64,000 bases of DNA from Hyaloperonospora brassicae (GCA_947650285.1 CANTFL010001287.1:310001-374000), one strand, 5' to 3'; positions 44,751 through 56,327 are shown, counted from the first letter of the stretch. Made by a program: numbers and translations. The notes: generated by a model not told the origin, from the sequence alone.

Positions 44751-46314
44751 AGCATGTGGAAATAAATAGAGCTGCACGATGACAGGAAGAGAAAGTGGGA
44801 TCAGCCACAGTATACTACGGGTCTCTCCTCTCATACTGGAGTCTCGGTGCTGACTAAACCGGGGTATATCTATCTTACATGAACTCCGTCGGGCTGCCAA
44901 TGCATACATGTGGCACCCTAATCAAGGAACAAACCGTGTTATATAAGTTGATTTTTGATGACGTTCTTCTAGTAAACATCCATGCGTCAAATTGTCCTGC
45001 TAAATTTTTATCTCTCTTCATGGATTGCCATGATCAAGACGAAAAATTGTCTTCGCGGGCTCCCTTTATTTCGTTTAAAATTACCACCTCGGTCGCTTCG
45101 GCAGCACGCGTACTGAACGTCCAGAAAGTGCGTAGTTTGGTCTCTAAAATAACTTCACTAGGGCTCGAGGACGCCATAATGTTGTCGACTCCGACGGACG
45201 ACGACGATCAATCCGAATCGACCTTTTTTACGAAATGAACCAAATTGACGGCTAGCAGAATCGACCGGTTGTATGTTCCTCTGCAGTGGAAGGCGTCAGT
45301 GCAATGATTGGAGATGACCGAGCCAGTCGCCGCGTCCGATCATTTACGATTGTCTATTGCTTTAGCGCAGAGTGCGTAAAACGATTAGACTACTCGTTCG
45401 GTGCGTCCAATGTAAAACCCGATTATCTCTCAGCATTCAGCGTGGGTCCAGCAGGCGCTACTGTCGGAGCACATCGATTGGAATGTGATCAGAGCCTTAT
45501 TTACGCGTACATGGAATGATCAGGTGATACGAATTCATCTTGCTATCACAGCGGTGCGCAAGCGTTCGAATCAACGACAAAACGGTATTTGTCAAAAATT
45601 CAGCGGCAGACGTAGGCGGGTCTCTCGAGTCAACAGCAGCCCATCCAAGCCAATCGTGTTTCTCTTTATGAGTAGTGTATATTTCAGGTTGGCCGTCTAC
45701 TCGAGTACAACCGATGTTTTGCGCTGAGATTTAAAGCGAATTTACGACTGGGAGCGGGACCGAACGGTAAACGACCTTCACCAACCCTATGAGGACCCGT
45801 TTAGTCGATATTTCACCATCGTTGATAAGCTTGCGACGGATTTCCAACCGGTCTTGGGCCGGATTCACAACACAACACCACTGTAGCTCGTGCGCCAGGC
45901 GTTCACCGTGTTCGTCATGATTAATGAGACTCGTAAACTGACGTTTATTAAATAAATGTTTGCCTTCTTCAGATTGTAATCACGACTATAGTGGTTACGG
46001 CGATCACAGAACTTAGTCGGAACAAGGAGACGGAACCTAATGGGCTCAATCACGACTCCTTTAAGGACAATCAGTAGATCTTGTCGCCGGCTATGGTCAT
46101 GATTAGGAACGAATATCTTCATTAAAGGGACCCGCCGCCCTCATTTTGGAAGGTCCTCATCATGCCACTTCGCAAAATATGGGACCCGGTCGTCGCTATG
46201 GATTGCCGACCCATAATGCTCCTTTAAACGAAGTACAATATATTTGCTAACCTTCTGGTAGCACGAATACAACGGTTTCTGCCCACCGCTAGTGGGGACG
46301 ACCAGCAGGCTTAT
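44751..46314 (+). other. LINE relic 2, middle portion before RT
   Basis: Spacer between the two Gypsy copies. A 119-aa frame (44879-45238) has protein-like composition and an acidic end but no named domain. 45239-46314 shows only weak frames. By position this is LINE ORF2 upstream of the RT. Confidence 0.4.
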
Positions 46315-47180
46315 GTGCAGGGACGACAGATGATGAAAACAGACATGATGATGCTGACCGCAGTCTCCACTGCGCAAGCCGAACTAGACTTGACCGCAGC
46401 ACGTAGTCAATTCATTTTAACGAATAATTTTCGGAAGGCATACGACACGGTGGCACAGGGTTTCCTCTTTCAGGTGCTGGAATCGTTAAATTTTGCTACT
46501 CCATTTATACGCATGTTGCAGAAGTTACATAGGATGGCCACGGCTAAATTCTTGGTCAATGGCTCTGTGTCTCAGCCGCTAGATATCACGACAAGAATTC
46601 GGCAGGAATGCCCTCTAGCGCCATTGTTGTTTGTCGTGGCGGCGGATGTATTGTCGTTGGCGATCACACAGGACAGAGAGCTCTGGGGGTCGCGATTTCT
46701 GGTACACCCGGGGAACGTCACGTTTAATTCGCGTTTGTCGATGCCTTTACAGTGTTTTTTTTAAAAAACTAAAGGTCTTCCACACGTCCTTGATATCGTA
46801 GCGGCGTTCGGGCGTCAATCGGGATCGCCGTGCAACCGACAAAAAGTTAGGTCATCGTTCTGAATCCGTCAGTATTTTTGCCTGAATATGAAGTGAAACC
46901 GGTGTTGCCGCATGGTGCAACATCACGTTACCTCGGACATCAAGTGAAAATGGAAAAACGCGCGGGTTCGAATCGGGCGATCTCGATTCGAAACGTGCGG
47001 AGGCGACTCGCGACGCCTCCTCGGGCTTCGACTAGTGTCTCTCTTACGGCACTAATTTTTAATGTCATCTTGATCTCCGGCATACTATTTACGTCGGCGG
47101 TCTTCGATAACCCTTACGGGGATAAAGAGGAGCTTCATAACCGTTACAAACAGTATTTGTGGCGACGTGCGATCTTATAA
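46315..47180 (+). pseudogene. LINE reverse transcriptase remnant (relic 2)
   Basis: The frame 46315-46764 reads NNFRKAYDTVAQGFLFQVL (motif A, Asp changed to Asn), KLHRMATAKFLVNGS, and RIRQECPLAPLLFVVAADVL (motif B, R-Q-G-C-P with Gly changed to Glu), then stops. After a frameshift, 46878-47180 reads SRYLGHQVKMEKRAG and a thumb-like RRLATPPRAST block with a later YKQYLWRRA. The sister of the RT in relic 1. Confidence 0.78.
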
Positions 47181-47611
47181 GAGCGCAGTCGCCATAAAGA
47201 CTCCCCGGCCATTCTCTACACACCACATGGAAGTGGTTGAATCGTCTTGGTTTCGTTAGGGGTGGCTGATAAATCACAATAGATGAAACGCGCATATCTT
47301 TGGCTTGCACAGCGAGGCGACCGATGTGTCGCGGCGTGGAAGTATTGGACCTTCCAGGAGGCACATGATGATGCTTATATTGTTATAACATCGCTTGCCC
47401 TTGTTCATTCTTGCAGCCACGGAGCAAGATAGGTGGTGCATCGTCCGGGCTCCGATATGTGCTTGGCCTCGACCGTCAATATCGAACATATGACACTTCA
47501 TGACAGGCATCGGCTACATATGCCCTTGCTCATCTTGCAGACCTCGCGCTGACCGGCAGGGGTCAGGCTGACGATTAGGTTTCCGGCTCCTTTACCAGCA
47601 ATCACTTGGCA
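47181..47611 (+). other. LINE relic 2, after RT
   Basis: No open frame of note. It runs into Gypsy copy C at 47612. Confidence 0.35.
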
Positions 47612-48004
47612 TGTAACGGGGCACACCCTTGCGTGAAGTTAACGCAAGGGTTTCGGTGCCCCGACAGACGTACACGTGGCAAGCGAGGAATCGTAGGTAG
47701 GGTAAAAATAGAACTGTTATATTAATATAATTAAGTCTTTAAACTACTGTCTCTCTGTTTGACTTAACTTAATTATACTAATATAACTGAGTGTATGGTA
47801 ACGTCTCGTCACCACTCATTGCGCGCATCTTGCGGCGATTGGTGGGCTGATATCGTCAAGATATCAACCAATGAACAGACTCTTTGGTCGACCTTTCAAT
47901 ATCACCACGTTGGTGATATTGTTAAAAGAATATTCAACATAATATTCTTTATTGTCATTGTTTATGTAAAGTGACAATTCCATGTAACGGGCTGCCCCGT
48001 TATA
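47612..48004 (-). repeat. 3' LTR of copy C
   Basis: 393 bp. The terminal base pair is mutated (...CCCCGTTATA where CCCCGTTACA is expected, base 48003). It is closer to the 3' LTR of copy B than to its own 5' LTR. Confidence 0.93.
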
Positions 48005-48014
48005 TCACCCCCCT
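48005..48014 (-). other. Polypurine tract of copy C
   Basis: Minus-strand AGGGGGGTGA next to the 3' LTR. Confidence 0.78.
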
Positions 48015-48133
48015 AACTGATAGTCACCGTGTGACTATCAAAAATATAGCGGCCGCCCGTTGGGCACCATTGGGACAGGGAGCACTTGTTGGGTCCGTTC
48101 CATTCACTTTCCGCTTGACCTCGCATAGTTAAC

Positions 48134-48952
48134 ATGTCAATGCAAGGTGACTCAAGACCCGCACAGCCCGGTGCTGTGCCAGCCTCTGCGGCAGACGATT
48201 CGTCGTCTGCTGCTCGTTCTCCACCTGCAGCAATAGGTGCTGCAGGTGCACGCGGTACCACACCTCGTGCGCATGATGACCCCGACGTAGAGGTCATCTA
48301 CTCTGGCGAGTCAGACGTGTCTGACTCGGGCAATGTTCCAGAGGCGTCTCGCTCACCGGCGACGCCTCAGTATTCTCCAAGGCCACTGCCGAACGAACGG
48401 ACTCGTGAGTTGCAACACAGTATGTTCGGCAGTGATGATGAAGGTGACCAGAGTGGTGAGGAGTATTACTCCTTACCACCGCCGACTCGTGCTTCTTCGC
48501 ACGAGCTTGATGACGATGGCGTGAGCCGTCGTCATTCTGGGAGCCGTGATACCTACAGAGATACCACTGTGAAGGGTGATGAGTCGAAGCCGTGGCGTCT
48601 GCCCGAACGGCTCATCAATAGCTTGTCTCACGAGACAAACCAACACCATCGAATACCTTTATTCGATGCGACCGAGCTTCACGGCTTGAGTTCCAGCGCG
48701 AAGAACTTTCGCGCTGAAGAGGATTTTTATCTCTATGTCTTTCTTAGACATCGATGGTACAACAGCAACCAAAAGCGTGACAAAGCATCGCTTTTGGCTG
48801 CGTGGAACGCGTTCGTCCAAAACGTAAAGAATTTTGGACGAGAAGGGTGGCTCAAGAAACTTGAGGCGACACGCCTCAGATTCGAAAGGCGAACGCCAAC
48901 CGGTGCTAGGTACCGGTTGCACTGTTTGTCAAGTGAGTCTGGCATTCAATGA
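48134..48952 (+). CDS. Antisense ORF 1 of copy C (272 aa)
   Basis: Counterpart of 43404-44222 in copy B, opposite to this element's pol. Same length, with about five residue differences (for example S-G-E-S-D versus S-G-E-P-D, and S-S-S-A-K versus S-S-S-G-K). Disordered acidic Ser/Pro half, then a folded-looking half with FLRHRWYNSNQKR. Uninterrupted although the neighbouring pol is full of lesions. Confidence 0.65.
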   Translation: MSMQGDSRPAQPGAVPASAADDSSSAARSPPAAIGAAGARGTTPRAHDDPDVEVIYSGESDVSDSGNVPEASRSPATPQYSPRPLPNERTRELQHSMFGSDDEGDQSGEEYYSLPPPTRASSHELDDDGVSRRHSGSRDTYRDTTVKGDESKPWRLPERLINSLSHETNQHHRIPLFDATELHGLSSSAKNFRAEEDFYLYVFLRHRWYNSNQKRDKASLLAAWNAFVQNVKNFGREGWLKKLEATRLRFERRTPTGARYRLHCLSSESGIQ

Positions 48953-49012
48953 CTCACTTAGGGTGATCCTTGTGCGAGCTGTGTCGACAAATCGCAACGT
49001 GCACATTGGAAC

Positions 49013-49744
49013 GTGTATTCCCTAAGTTCGCCCTGGGGAAGGGCACACATCTCGGCTGAGATGCGTGACGCGATTGCAATCTTGCAATCCGTCTACAAGC
49101 GCCTAGGGCGCGTGTTTACCGATGGGCCACAGGACTCATCGGATGGGTCTCGTCATACTGGCGGACGAGACCTTCAACATCCATCAACAGCTGAGAGCGG
49201 GGGTCCCAGCTGTTCCAAGAGGGTGGATACCCCCGCCACTGGACGAGGTAGCTCGTCCTTGATCCTGAATCGTCACGTTGATTCAAGATACGCTCAACTA
49301 GAAAGCGTTGATCACCGTGAGCATCCACCAAAGGATGTGGTGGAGGAGGAAAGACCTCCTTCAGATGATTCGGCTCACCATCTCCACCCTTACGAGATGG
49401 ATCGCGCAATCGATGAATTGCGCGATGACTTGAAGCACGAGCGCGACCGGCGCTACGCTTTGACTGATACCGTGCGGAAGAACCGCAAGGATCACGAGGC
49501 TGATCGGGCAAGGGATCGCGCCGATTATGCCACAGAGCAGCTTCAGGTCGAGCGGGATGTCCGCTCCCTATTCGGCGAGCTGGCGACAGCTCGCGGGGAG
49601 ATATCTCGGTTGAGTTCCGAGGTATCTTATCTGCGCGACCAGACGGATCGTCTGGAGCGCGAACGCAAGAACTTGATGGATGTTCTTGAACGTGGGGGAT
49701 ATCTTCATCGGAAGAAGAAGGCTCGTACTGACAGTACGGCCTGA
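49013..49744 (+). CDS. Antisense ORF 2 of copy C (243 aa, coiled coil)
   Basis: Counterpart of 42612-43343; only A-I-L-Q versus A-N-L-Q was noticed. Coiled coil over about residues 125-225. Overlaps the pol chromodomain frame 49116-50093 on the other strand. Confidence 0.65.
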   Translation: MYSLSSPWGRAHISAEMRDAIAILQSVYKRLGRVFTDGPQDSSDGSRHTGGRDLQHPSTAESGGPSCSKRVDTPATGRGSSSLILNRHVDSRYAQLESVDHREHPPKDVVEEERPPSDDSAHHLHPYEMDRAIDELRDDLKHERDRRYALTDTVRKNRKDHEADRARDRADYATEQLQVERDVRSLFGELATARGEISRLSSEVSYLRDQTDRLERERKNLMDVLERGGYLHRKKKARTDSTA

Positions 49745-50093
49745 GCCTCCCCACGTAAAACGTAGGATGCGTGCGCATCCTACGTGGCAATTCGAGTGTG
49801 TATGCATTGCCCTTGCGATGCAACACTTGAAATGGCCCAATGTACTTCGGTAGTAGTTTACTACTGCCGACACTAGTGACTGTATGTCCAGGTAAGTTTA
49901 CCGTAGACAGTAGTACTAGGTCGATAATTTTAAATGAAAGAACATTTACTCTTCCATTCTTGTCTGCGTTCCGTTTCTGACGGTCCACTGCATTTGCGAT
50001 GGAGTCCTGAACGAAACGGACTACCGCCTCTCGAGTCAGCAGGAAGTTCTCTGCTGACTCTTTGTTTTGTCTTTCAGTGCGCTTCGTGCGCAC
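49116..50093 (-). pseudogene. pol: pol of copy C: integrase C-terminus and chromodomain
   Basis: Same domains as 42008-43240: KYIGPFQVLHRKGNAY and the chromodomain [12 protein letters not shown]. The frame is open, but it is cut off from the integrase core by the frame change at the C-run 50330-50339 (10 bases). Confidence 0.88.
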
Positions 50094-50277
50094 TGCTAAG
50101 AGATTGTTCTCTTCTTCAGCGAGGTTGTCTTCTTCCTCGCTGGCATAATCGTTGACGATGCTGAATATACCAGCATCGTCATCATCATCCGAGTCAATAA
50201 TAGCGTCATCGCTATTATTGAGGCGATCTTCTTCATCTATGTCGACTTGATCGACATCGGCATCATACGTGACGACG

Positions 50278-50931
50278 TTAGCGTCGACACGTGATGAGCA
50301 AGAGCCAAAACGGTTTTTGCTCGAGCGAGCCCCCCCCCCTTATCCAAGAGTCACACTCTATAAGGGTGGGCACACGTGAATGGCATAGGCCATTCACGTA
50401 AAACGGTGTGTGCTGTGTGGAAGCATGCACCGAATTATTGATGGCGAATTCCACCATGGGTAGGAATTCGCTCCAACTCGGAAACGAGTGGACATATCCT
50501 CGAAGGATCTCTTCGAGGACACGGTTCGCACGTTCCGTCTGACCATCTGTTTCTGGATGGTCAGAAGTGGACATCTTCAATCGTGTTCCGAGAGTACGGA
50601 ACACGGTTTGCCAAAATGCCGCCGTGAACCGAGGGTCACGGTCGGATACGAGTTCACGGGGTAACCCGTGGAGTCTAAAGACCGTGTCGAGAAAGACACG
50701 AGCACAACCTTGAGCCTTGGTCGACTCAGGGACAGCAGCAAGATGGACCATCTTGCTGAATCGGTCAACAAAAACAAGAATACCATTATTCTTGTGAGCG
50801 TCTTCGGGAAAATCGAAGACGAAGTCCATTGAAACGGACTGCCAGCACTCTGTCGGAACAGGCAGAGGCTGCAATGGCGCACGGGATGAAGGACTAGGCT
50901 TCACCCGTTGACAAACCTCGCAAGCACGCAT
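50278..50931 (-). pseudogene. pol: pol of copy C: integrase core
   Basis: 217 codons from the second half of the zinc-binding motif (C-E-V-C-Q) through the full D,D,E catalytic core, where the Glu codon lost in copy B is kept. It is preceded by TAA at 50932-50934, the stop shared with B. Confidence 0.9.
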
Positions 50932-52076
50932 TTACTTGCGGACAAACTGATACTGGCGTGGCCAGTAAAAGTCACGACTTACCGTGAGGTGAGTCTTTTC
51001 TCTACCACGATGGTCGCCTGTTGGGGCATCGTGACACTCATACATGATGCGTAAACGCAAATCATGATGAGCGGGTACGACGACACGAGACGTGTCGTCG
51101 GCAACAGCTGTATAGTACAGCAATCCGTTGCGTGTACTATACCGATCCGACGAGGATCGGTACAAAGCCGGTAAATCCCTCATGGATTTACTGGATGGAT
51201 TCACCAGATGATCCATCAATCGCAGAAGATCTTTATCTTCCGCGTATGCCTTTCGTACGTCGTCAAGTAAACTTGACGACGGGACACTGACTGAAAGTGT
51301 CGCAACAGTGGGCTTATCCTCACTGTTTGGTTGTGCGTCCGGCTCGAAATCGGGCCGGCGCGAAAGCGCATCAGCGACGACATTGATTCGTCCTGGTTTG
51401 TACTCCACGGAGAGGTTATACTTCGCGAAGAAATACAGCCACCTCGCCTTTCTTTGCAAGAGGTGTGGGCTGTTTACGGCCGTGCGTAATGGCGCATGGT
51501 CCGTATAGACGATGAACGGTCTATCTTCCAATAGATAGACCCGGAACTTAGACAGTGTATATTTCATGGCAAGGATTCCTTGCCAAGCACTGGGTAATTA
51601 CGCTCAGCTGCTTGCAGCTGACGCGACTGATAACAGATGACGCGCTCCGCGCCATCTGCGTCGAACTGCATTAACGCACAGCCGATTGCGAAATCGCTGG
51701 CGTCACAGACCACATGAAATGGTCTGTCCTGATCTGCAATCGCCAAGATCGGCGATTGCATCAAGCTTTGCTTGATACCTTCAAAGGAACGCTGGCACTC
51801 AGCGTTCCATGACCACTTGACATTTTTCTTGAGCAAGCAAGAAAGATGAACAGTCATCTCGGCGCAGTTCCTTGAGTATTTGTGTAAGTACGCCGCTAAT
51901 CCGAGGAACTTCCTTAGTCCCTTGACATCGACTGGCACCGGCCAGTCGGTGATCGCCTTTATCTTTTCGGGATCAGGGCGAACGCCGTGTTTACCCACGA
52001 TGAACCCAAGAAGTGGTATTTCGATGGCCGCGAATATACACTTATTGAGGTTGGCGTGCAACTTATGCTTGCGCAT
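50932..52076 (-). pseudogene. pol: pol of copy C: RT end and RNase H
   Basis: Two frames (51564-52076 and 50932-51567) joined through a one-base deletion near 51575 (GTGCTTGGCAAGGAATCC). RT connection, the RNase H VVCDASDFAIGCALMQ and VYTDHAPLR blocks, and H-H of the integrase zinc motif are present. Confidence 0.9.
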
Positions 52077-53749
52077 AAGTTGAAGAACCCGACGAAAGTG
52101 AGTCTGTGAACTTCAACGTCCGTCTTTCCGTCCATATCCCGGCTATGGAAGAACACATCGTCGAAGTAACTCGGTGCGAGACTTCGCACCGGTCTCAACA
52201 GATTTGTCACACATCTGTTGAATGTTGCAGGGGCATTGCTCAGCCCCTGTGGCATCACTAGCCACTCCCACAGCATCCCGCTAGGGGTACTCACTGCTGT
52301 GAACGTGATGTCCCGTTCACGCATGAGGATCTGATAGAATCCATCAATCAGATTCATGGACGAGAAGATGGTACTCTTTGACATACCATCTATGATTACG
52401 TCCTTCCTCGGTATCGGCGTCTGAGCCGGCACCGTTGCAGCATTCAATTTGTTGAATGCGTGCACTATCCGCCATCCTATTGTGGCCTTTCGCACACAGA
52501 AGGTCGGAGAGCTGTAAGGGGATGTTGATTCCCTCTCATGGCCTGATGCTAAGCGATCGGCAAAGAACTTGTCGATCGCTTGCACACGTTCATGAGGCAG
52601 GGGACACTGCTTCATGACACAGTTCTTCGAGCTCAATTTTAGATAAGTCTCGTGTCGAGTGCCTTTGTCCTTAGGCAACTCGCAAGGCACGGATTCAGGT
52701 AATACATCTTTGAATTCGATCAAATCCTTATACAAAGGATTTGCCTGAAGTGACTCCCAGGATTGGGACGCGTATCGCTCAATCCGAGTCTTCTCATCGA
52801 GGACACTTTCGTCCATCGATGAGCTGCTGAGAACCCGTTCGTTCTCAGCAAATACTGTTGCCGACCGAATATCGGCCACATACTCATCCTCCGTGACGAG
52901 TATGCAGATCTGCTTGACTTTGCCACTACGCAGATCACGCAAGAACCGTTTCGGTTCTAGCGTTGGCAACTGAGTTATCTCCGAAGTTAACTTCGGAGGC
53001 ACAATCAGATCAAGTGTATAAGCACCTACGCTTGATCCGTCATTAACCAAGACGTTCAACGTCTCGGTTTCTTCCTGGGAGCTTGCTTCCACAGGTTGCT
53101 GAGGGCCTGATCCTTCAGCAAGTGACTCTTGAGGAATTTCTTCCTCAAGTACGTGGGGACTTATTCCCTCGACGTCTTCCGACTGTGTCTGTGCAACCAC
53201 AGTCAGGCACCAATCCTCTACGGTCGACTCTCCAGTCGACCTAGGATTTCCATGTTGCCCCTTGAAGGCAACATGTTTCTTTCTTCTAAGATGCTGCCCG
53301 CTAGGCATGCATTCATGTCCCGGTCCACTCGACTTATTCGAGTGGTGGATCTTCGGCGCAGCCTGTACTCCTGTACAGCCGCCGGGGGCTTGCTTTACAG
53401 CGTAGTGATCTACTACACTGTGATCTTGTGCAGTCGTGCTAACGACCGTACCGCAAGTGAGGCCATCGCACTCACTCGCGGTACATGCACACGCTTGTGA
53501 ACACTCCAAGATGTTCATCAGATGGCCATCTGATGAACAAGCGGCAGGCATCTTGAAGGATCGATGCTGCCATCTCACCCTTGGCTCGTACCTTCTAAGC
53601 CAATTTAATCCCAGGATGACATCAAATTTGTCATCCAGATCCAGTACGATGAAGTCATCATCGTACTGCTCGCCCTCTAACGTGTAGTGGATTCCTACTA
53701 CACGTTTCTCAACGGTTATCGATGCGCCTGTTGCAAGGCGCACCGTCAT
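51959..53749 (-). pseudogene. pol: pol of copy C: protease end and reverse transcriptase
   Basis: 596-codon frame with the protease FDVILGLNWLRRY block, a poorly conserved linker, and RT motifs as in copy B including SYFDDVF. The final 45 or so residues are out of frame because of the one-base deletion near 52103 shared by B, C and D. A variable patch (CPLPHERVQAIDKFFADRLASG) differs clearly from copy B but matches copy D. Confidence 0.91.
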
Positions 53750-54030
53750 CCTTGTGAGGGGTATGTCGCGCTCAACGAACTTGAGCCTACGACCCTCTAG
53801 TTACTGGCGACGAACGAAGTTGTTCGACGCCCCACAGTCTATTCGGGCACGAAGCGACAAGTCATTTGTCGCTTCCAACTTCAAGGTGATGAGCGAAACG
53901 TCATCACCAGGTGCAGAGACACACAATGATTGTGTATCTGGAGCAACTTTCGTCAAGAGATTTGCAAATTCTCTTGAGGTTGCTGGATCAGTAGGGCGCT
54001 CCGCCCCTACTGACCCCGACCATTTTTTGA
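53750..54030 (-). pseudogene. pol: pol of copy C: protease active-site region
   Basis: Reached by -1 frameshift from gag. A-R-I-D-C-G-A-S-N-N-F active-site word, then TAA at 53801-53803 where copies A and D have a Ser codon. Confidence 0.85.
53988..54028 (-). promoter_or_regulatory. -1 ribosomal frameshift signal at the gag-pol junction
   Basis: In gag frame the codons are TCA AAA AAT, giving the slippery heptamer A-AAA-AAT (54028-54022). After an 8-nt spacer (GGTCGGGG) follows a hairpin with 9-bp stem TCAGTAGGG / CCCTACTGA and an 8-nt loop (53988-54013). The gag stop TAG is inside the stem. Pol continues in the -1 frame with no stop before the protease. Heptamer, spacer and stem meet the classical pattern of retroviral signals. 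Confidence 0.78.
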
Positions 54031-55161
54031 TGGTCCGTCTCGCTGTTGCGGCTTCGCAACAGCGCTGGACCCACGCATATTGCCCTTTCTGGCGAATGGT
54101 CGTCCATTTCGCTCAGTACTGTTTGGTACTGGGCGTGGAGCACTACACTCGTATGCGTAGTGCCCTAACTTCTGACAGCGATTGCACCTCTGCAATCGCT
54201 TGTTGTTTGAAGAGCGAGGTCTCTCGCTCTCAACATAGCAGAGGTCCATTGGTTCTGGACCTCCGATCATTTGTCGTCTCGGTGGACGATAAGAGTTTGA
54301 GCTAGCATGAGCCTGTCTCATGCTAAAGTCTTCCTGTTCCGCGGCTGATATCGCATCTTTCAGCGTATTCAGCTCAAGGCGGAACAGGTGGCTCCTGACG
54401 GGCCCTTCTGCGAGCCCTTGCATGAACACCGTAATCAACGTGTGTTCATGGACTGAGTTAGCAGTTATACTACTCGCAAGGAGTCGTATCTGTTGTGCGT
54501 AAGCGTGCACATCACGCTTACCCTGCTTGAGTTTCAGGAGCTCTGAACGAGCCCTGAACTCAGCCCGTGGCGGCTCAAACGTTTGTCTGAGCCGGGACTT
54601 GAAGTCATCTAGCGACCTAAACACATTTGGGTCGCTACTCTCGAGTCCCAGGAACCAAGTTTTGGCACGCCCTGCCAAGTGGGTCTGAGCAAATGTGAGT
54701 TTCATTTGCTCATCTTCGTTGCGACGAGCCCTTAGGGCTCTGTAGAGTTCGACAAACCATAGTAACAGGGAGTCCTCCGGGACTCCACTGTACTTGGAAA
54801 TGTCAACTTTCATGACTTCGGGACGACGCGCATGCGCCGTCCCGCCCACATCAGCATGGAATTGCTGCTGTCTCAACAGCTCTGTCTGTCGAGCACCGAG
54901 TTCTCTCAACTGCTCGGCCTGTTGAGAGCCTTGCTGGTGAAGCAAGGCTACTTTCTCCCTATCGGTGACAAGTTCATGTTGAATGAACTTGGCGATAGCG
55001 GCATGTTGTTGGTCTCTGTTGATAGACTCCAACATGGCGCTAATGGCGAACTCGCCTACGGTAGAACTCATTCGTTCTACCGCACCCCATTCGATGTCAC
55101 TCAAATGGGTAAACCCTTCACGCGTGGCGTGAAAGGTATCTTCTTCATCCAACATGTTCAT
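54007..55161 (-). CDS. gag: Gag polyprotein of Gypsy copy C (intact, 384 aa)
   Basis: Same length and domains as gag of copy A: N-terminal Gln/Glu-rich coiled-coil-like region, retrotransposon gag core, zinc knuckle C-N-R-C-Q-K-L-G-H-Y-A-Y-E-C, basic tail R-D-G-P-S-K-N-G-R-G-Q. Start at the ATG within the inverted repeat next to the 5' LTR. Because gag and its frameshift site are intact while pol is dead, this copy could still supply Gag. Confidence 0.93.
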   Translation of the reverse strand: MNMLDEEDTFHATREGFTHLSDIEWGAVERMSSTVGEFAISAMLESINRDQQHAAIAKFIQHELVTDREKVALLHQQGSQQAEQLRELGARQTELLRQQQFHADVGGTAHARRPEVMKVDISKYSGVPEDSLLLWFVELYRALRARRNEDEQMKLTFAQTHLAGRAKTWFLGLESSDPNVFRSLDDFKSRLRQTFEPPRAEFRARSELLKLKQGKRDVHAYAQQIRLLASSITANSVHEHTLITVFMQGLAEGPVRSHLFRLELNTLKDAISAAEQEDFSMRQAHASSNSYRPPRRQMIGGPEPMDLCYVESERPRSSNNKRLQRCNRCQKLGHYAYECSAPRPVPNSTERNGRPFARKGNMRGSSAVAKPQQRDGPSKNGRGQ

Positions 55162-55215
55162 GTTGGATGTTGTGGTCCTTGAAAGGACTACAAAGTGCTA
55201 CAAAGTGCTACCAGG

Positions 55216-55608
55216 TGTAACGGGGCACACCCTTGCGTAACTTAACGCAAGGGATTTGGGTGCCCCGACAGACGTACACGTGGCAAGCGAGGAAGCGTAG
55301 GTAGGGTAAAAGTAGAACTGTTCTATTAATATAATTAAGTCTTTAAACTACTGTCTCTCTGTTTGACTTAATTCAATTATACTAATATAACTGCATGTAT
55401 GGTGACGTCTCGTCACCACTCATTGCACGCGTCTTGCGGCGATTGGTGGGCTGATATCATCAAGATATCAACCAATGAACAGACTCTTTGGTCGACCTTT
55501 CAATATCACCACGTTGGTGATATTGTTAAAAGAATATTCAACATAATATTATTTATTGTCATTGTTTATGTATAGTGACAATTCCATGTAACGGGCTGCC
55601 CCATTACA
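55216..55608 (-). repeat. 5' LTR of copy C
   Basis: 393 bp. Differs from the 3' LTR of the same element at about 20 positions, including one in the terminal palindrome (CCCCATTACA). A 10-bp local duplication, CAAAGTGCTA, stands next to it (55191-55210). Confidence 0.93.
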
Positions 55609-56327
55609 TGGAAGATATCGGACGTGTCCAGACTTTTTTGGCCCACGTGTTGGTGGACAGACAATCCATGGTTATGCGATGACACCGGTGGGTATAGGAC
55701 GCGCAAGAGATACGATCGCAATCGGCCGTACTCAGTTCAAGATTTTGACATTGAGCGCACTGGTCCGATAACATACGTCTGCCATGTTTCGTTGGCTGAG
55801 GGGGCGGAAAAGCACCACACGGACCGCAAGCTATGCCGTTGGGCGTTAGCGATTTGGTTGGGGAATCCTCCGTTGGCTATTGCCCAGATATGTGAGGTAA
55901 TCCCCACTGTCGCTTCACAGAACTCCCCGGTATTCCGGCTGGCCTTCACCTGGGTGCTGGTAGCACTTGATGCGGTCCGTGAGGTGGTGGATACGTCACC
56001 GGCGGTACCATCCCGGGTCATCAGGCTGAAGCAATCATCCAACAGGATTATTTGGAACGTCGATGACTTAAATTTGGTCTCGCCGGAGTGTTGGCATAAT
56101 GTAGCCGCCTTTTAGCGCGCCCAAAAAGATCATAGACCTGTCATCGAGGCACATATATATCAATCCACAGCTTTCCGTGGGATGTCCCGCCGAACATCGC
56201 GAAGCGGTATGTATTTAGGCACACCAAGCGCCAGCCGTATTACAAGGCCAAAATGGAGCTCGGAAAGAATTTGGTAGGTCTGCTCCACAAGTTGCAAAAC
56301 TGTACGGACCAAGGAATTGGTACTCTG
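55609..56327 (+). other. LINE relic 2, probable 3' portion, with a 163-aa frame
   Basis: The frame 55624-56115 contains YVCHVSLAEGAEKHHTDRKLC and then RWALAIWLG, loosely like the C-terminal C...H...C motif of LINE relic 1. It lies where the LINE tail is expected after copy C is removed. The rest up to 56327 shows nothing. Assignment is an inference from position and a weak motif. Confidence 0.4.

Larger units (their letters stand above)
47612..55608 (-). mobile_element. Ty3/Gypsy chromodomain element, copy C (complete length, defective)
   Basis: 7,997 bp on the minus strand, LTRs 47612-48004 and 55216-55608. Flanks are TGGCA (47607-47611) and TGGAA (55609-55613), a 5-bp target duplication with one mismatch. 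Gag is intact and the frameshift signal is intact, but the protease, RT and integrase carry the same stops and frameshift as copy B. Inverted and tail to tail with B. Confidence 0.95.
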
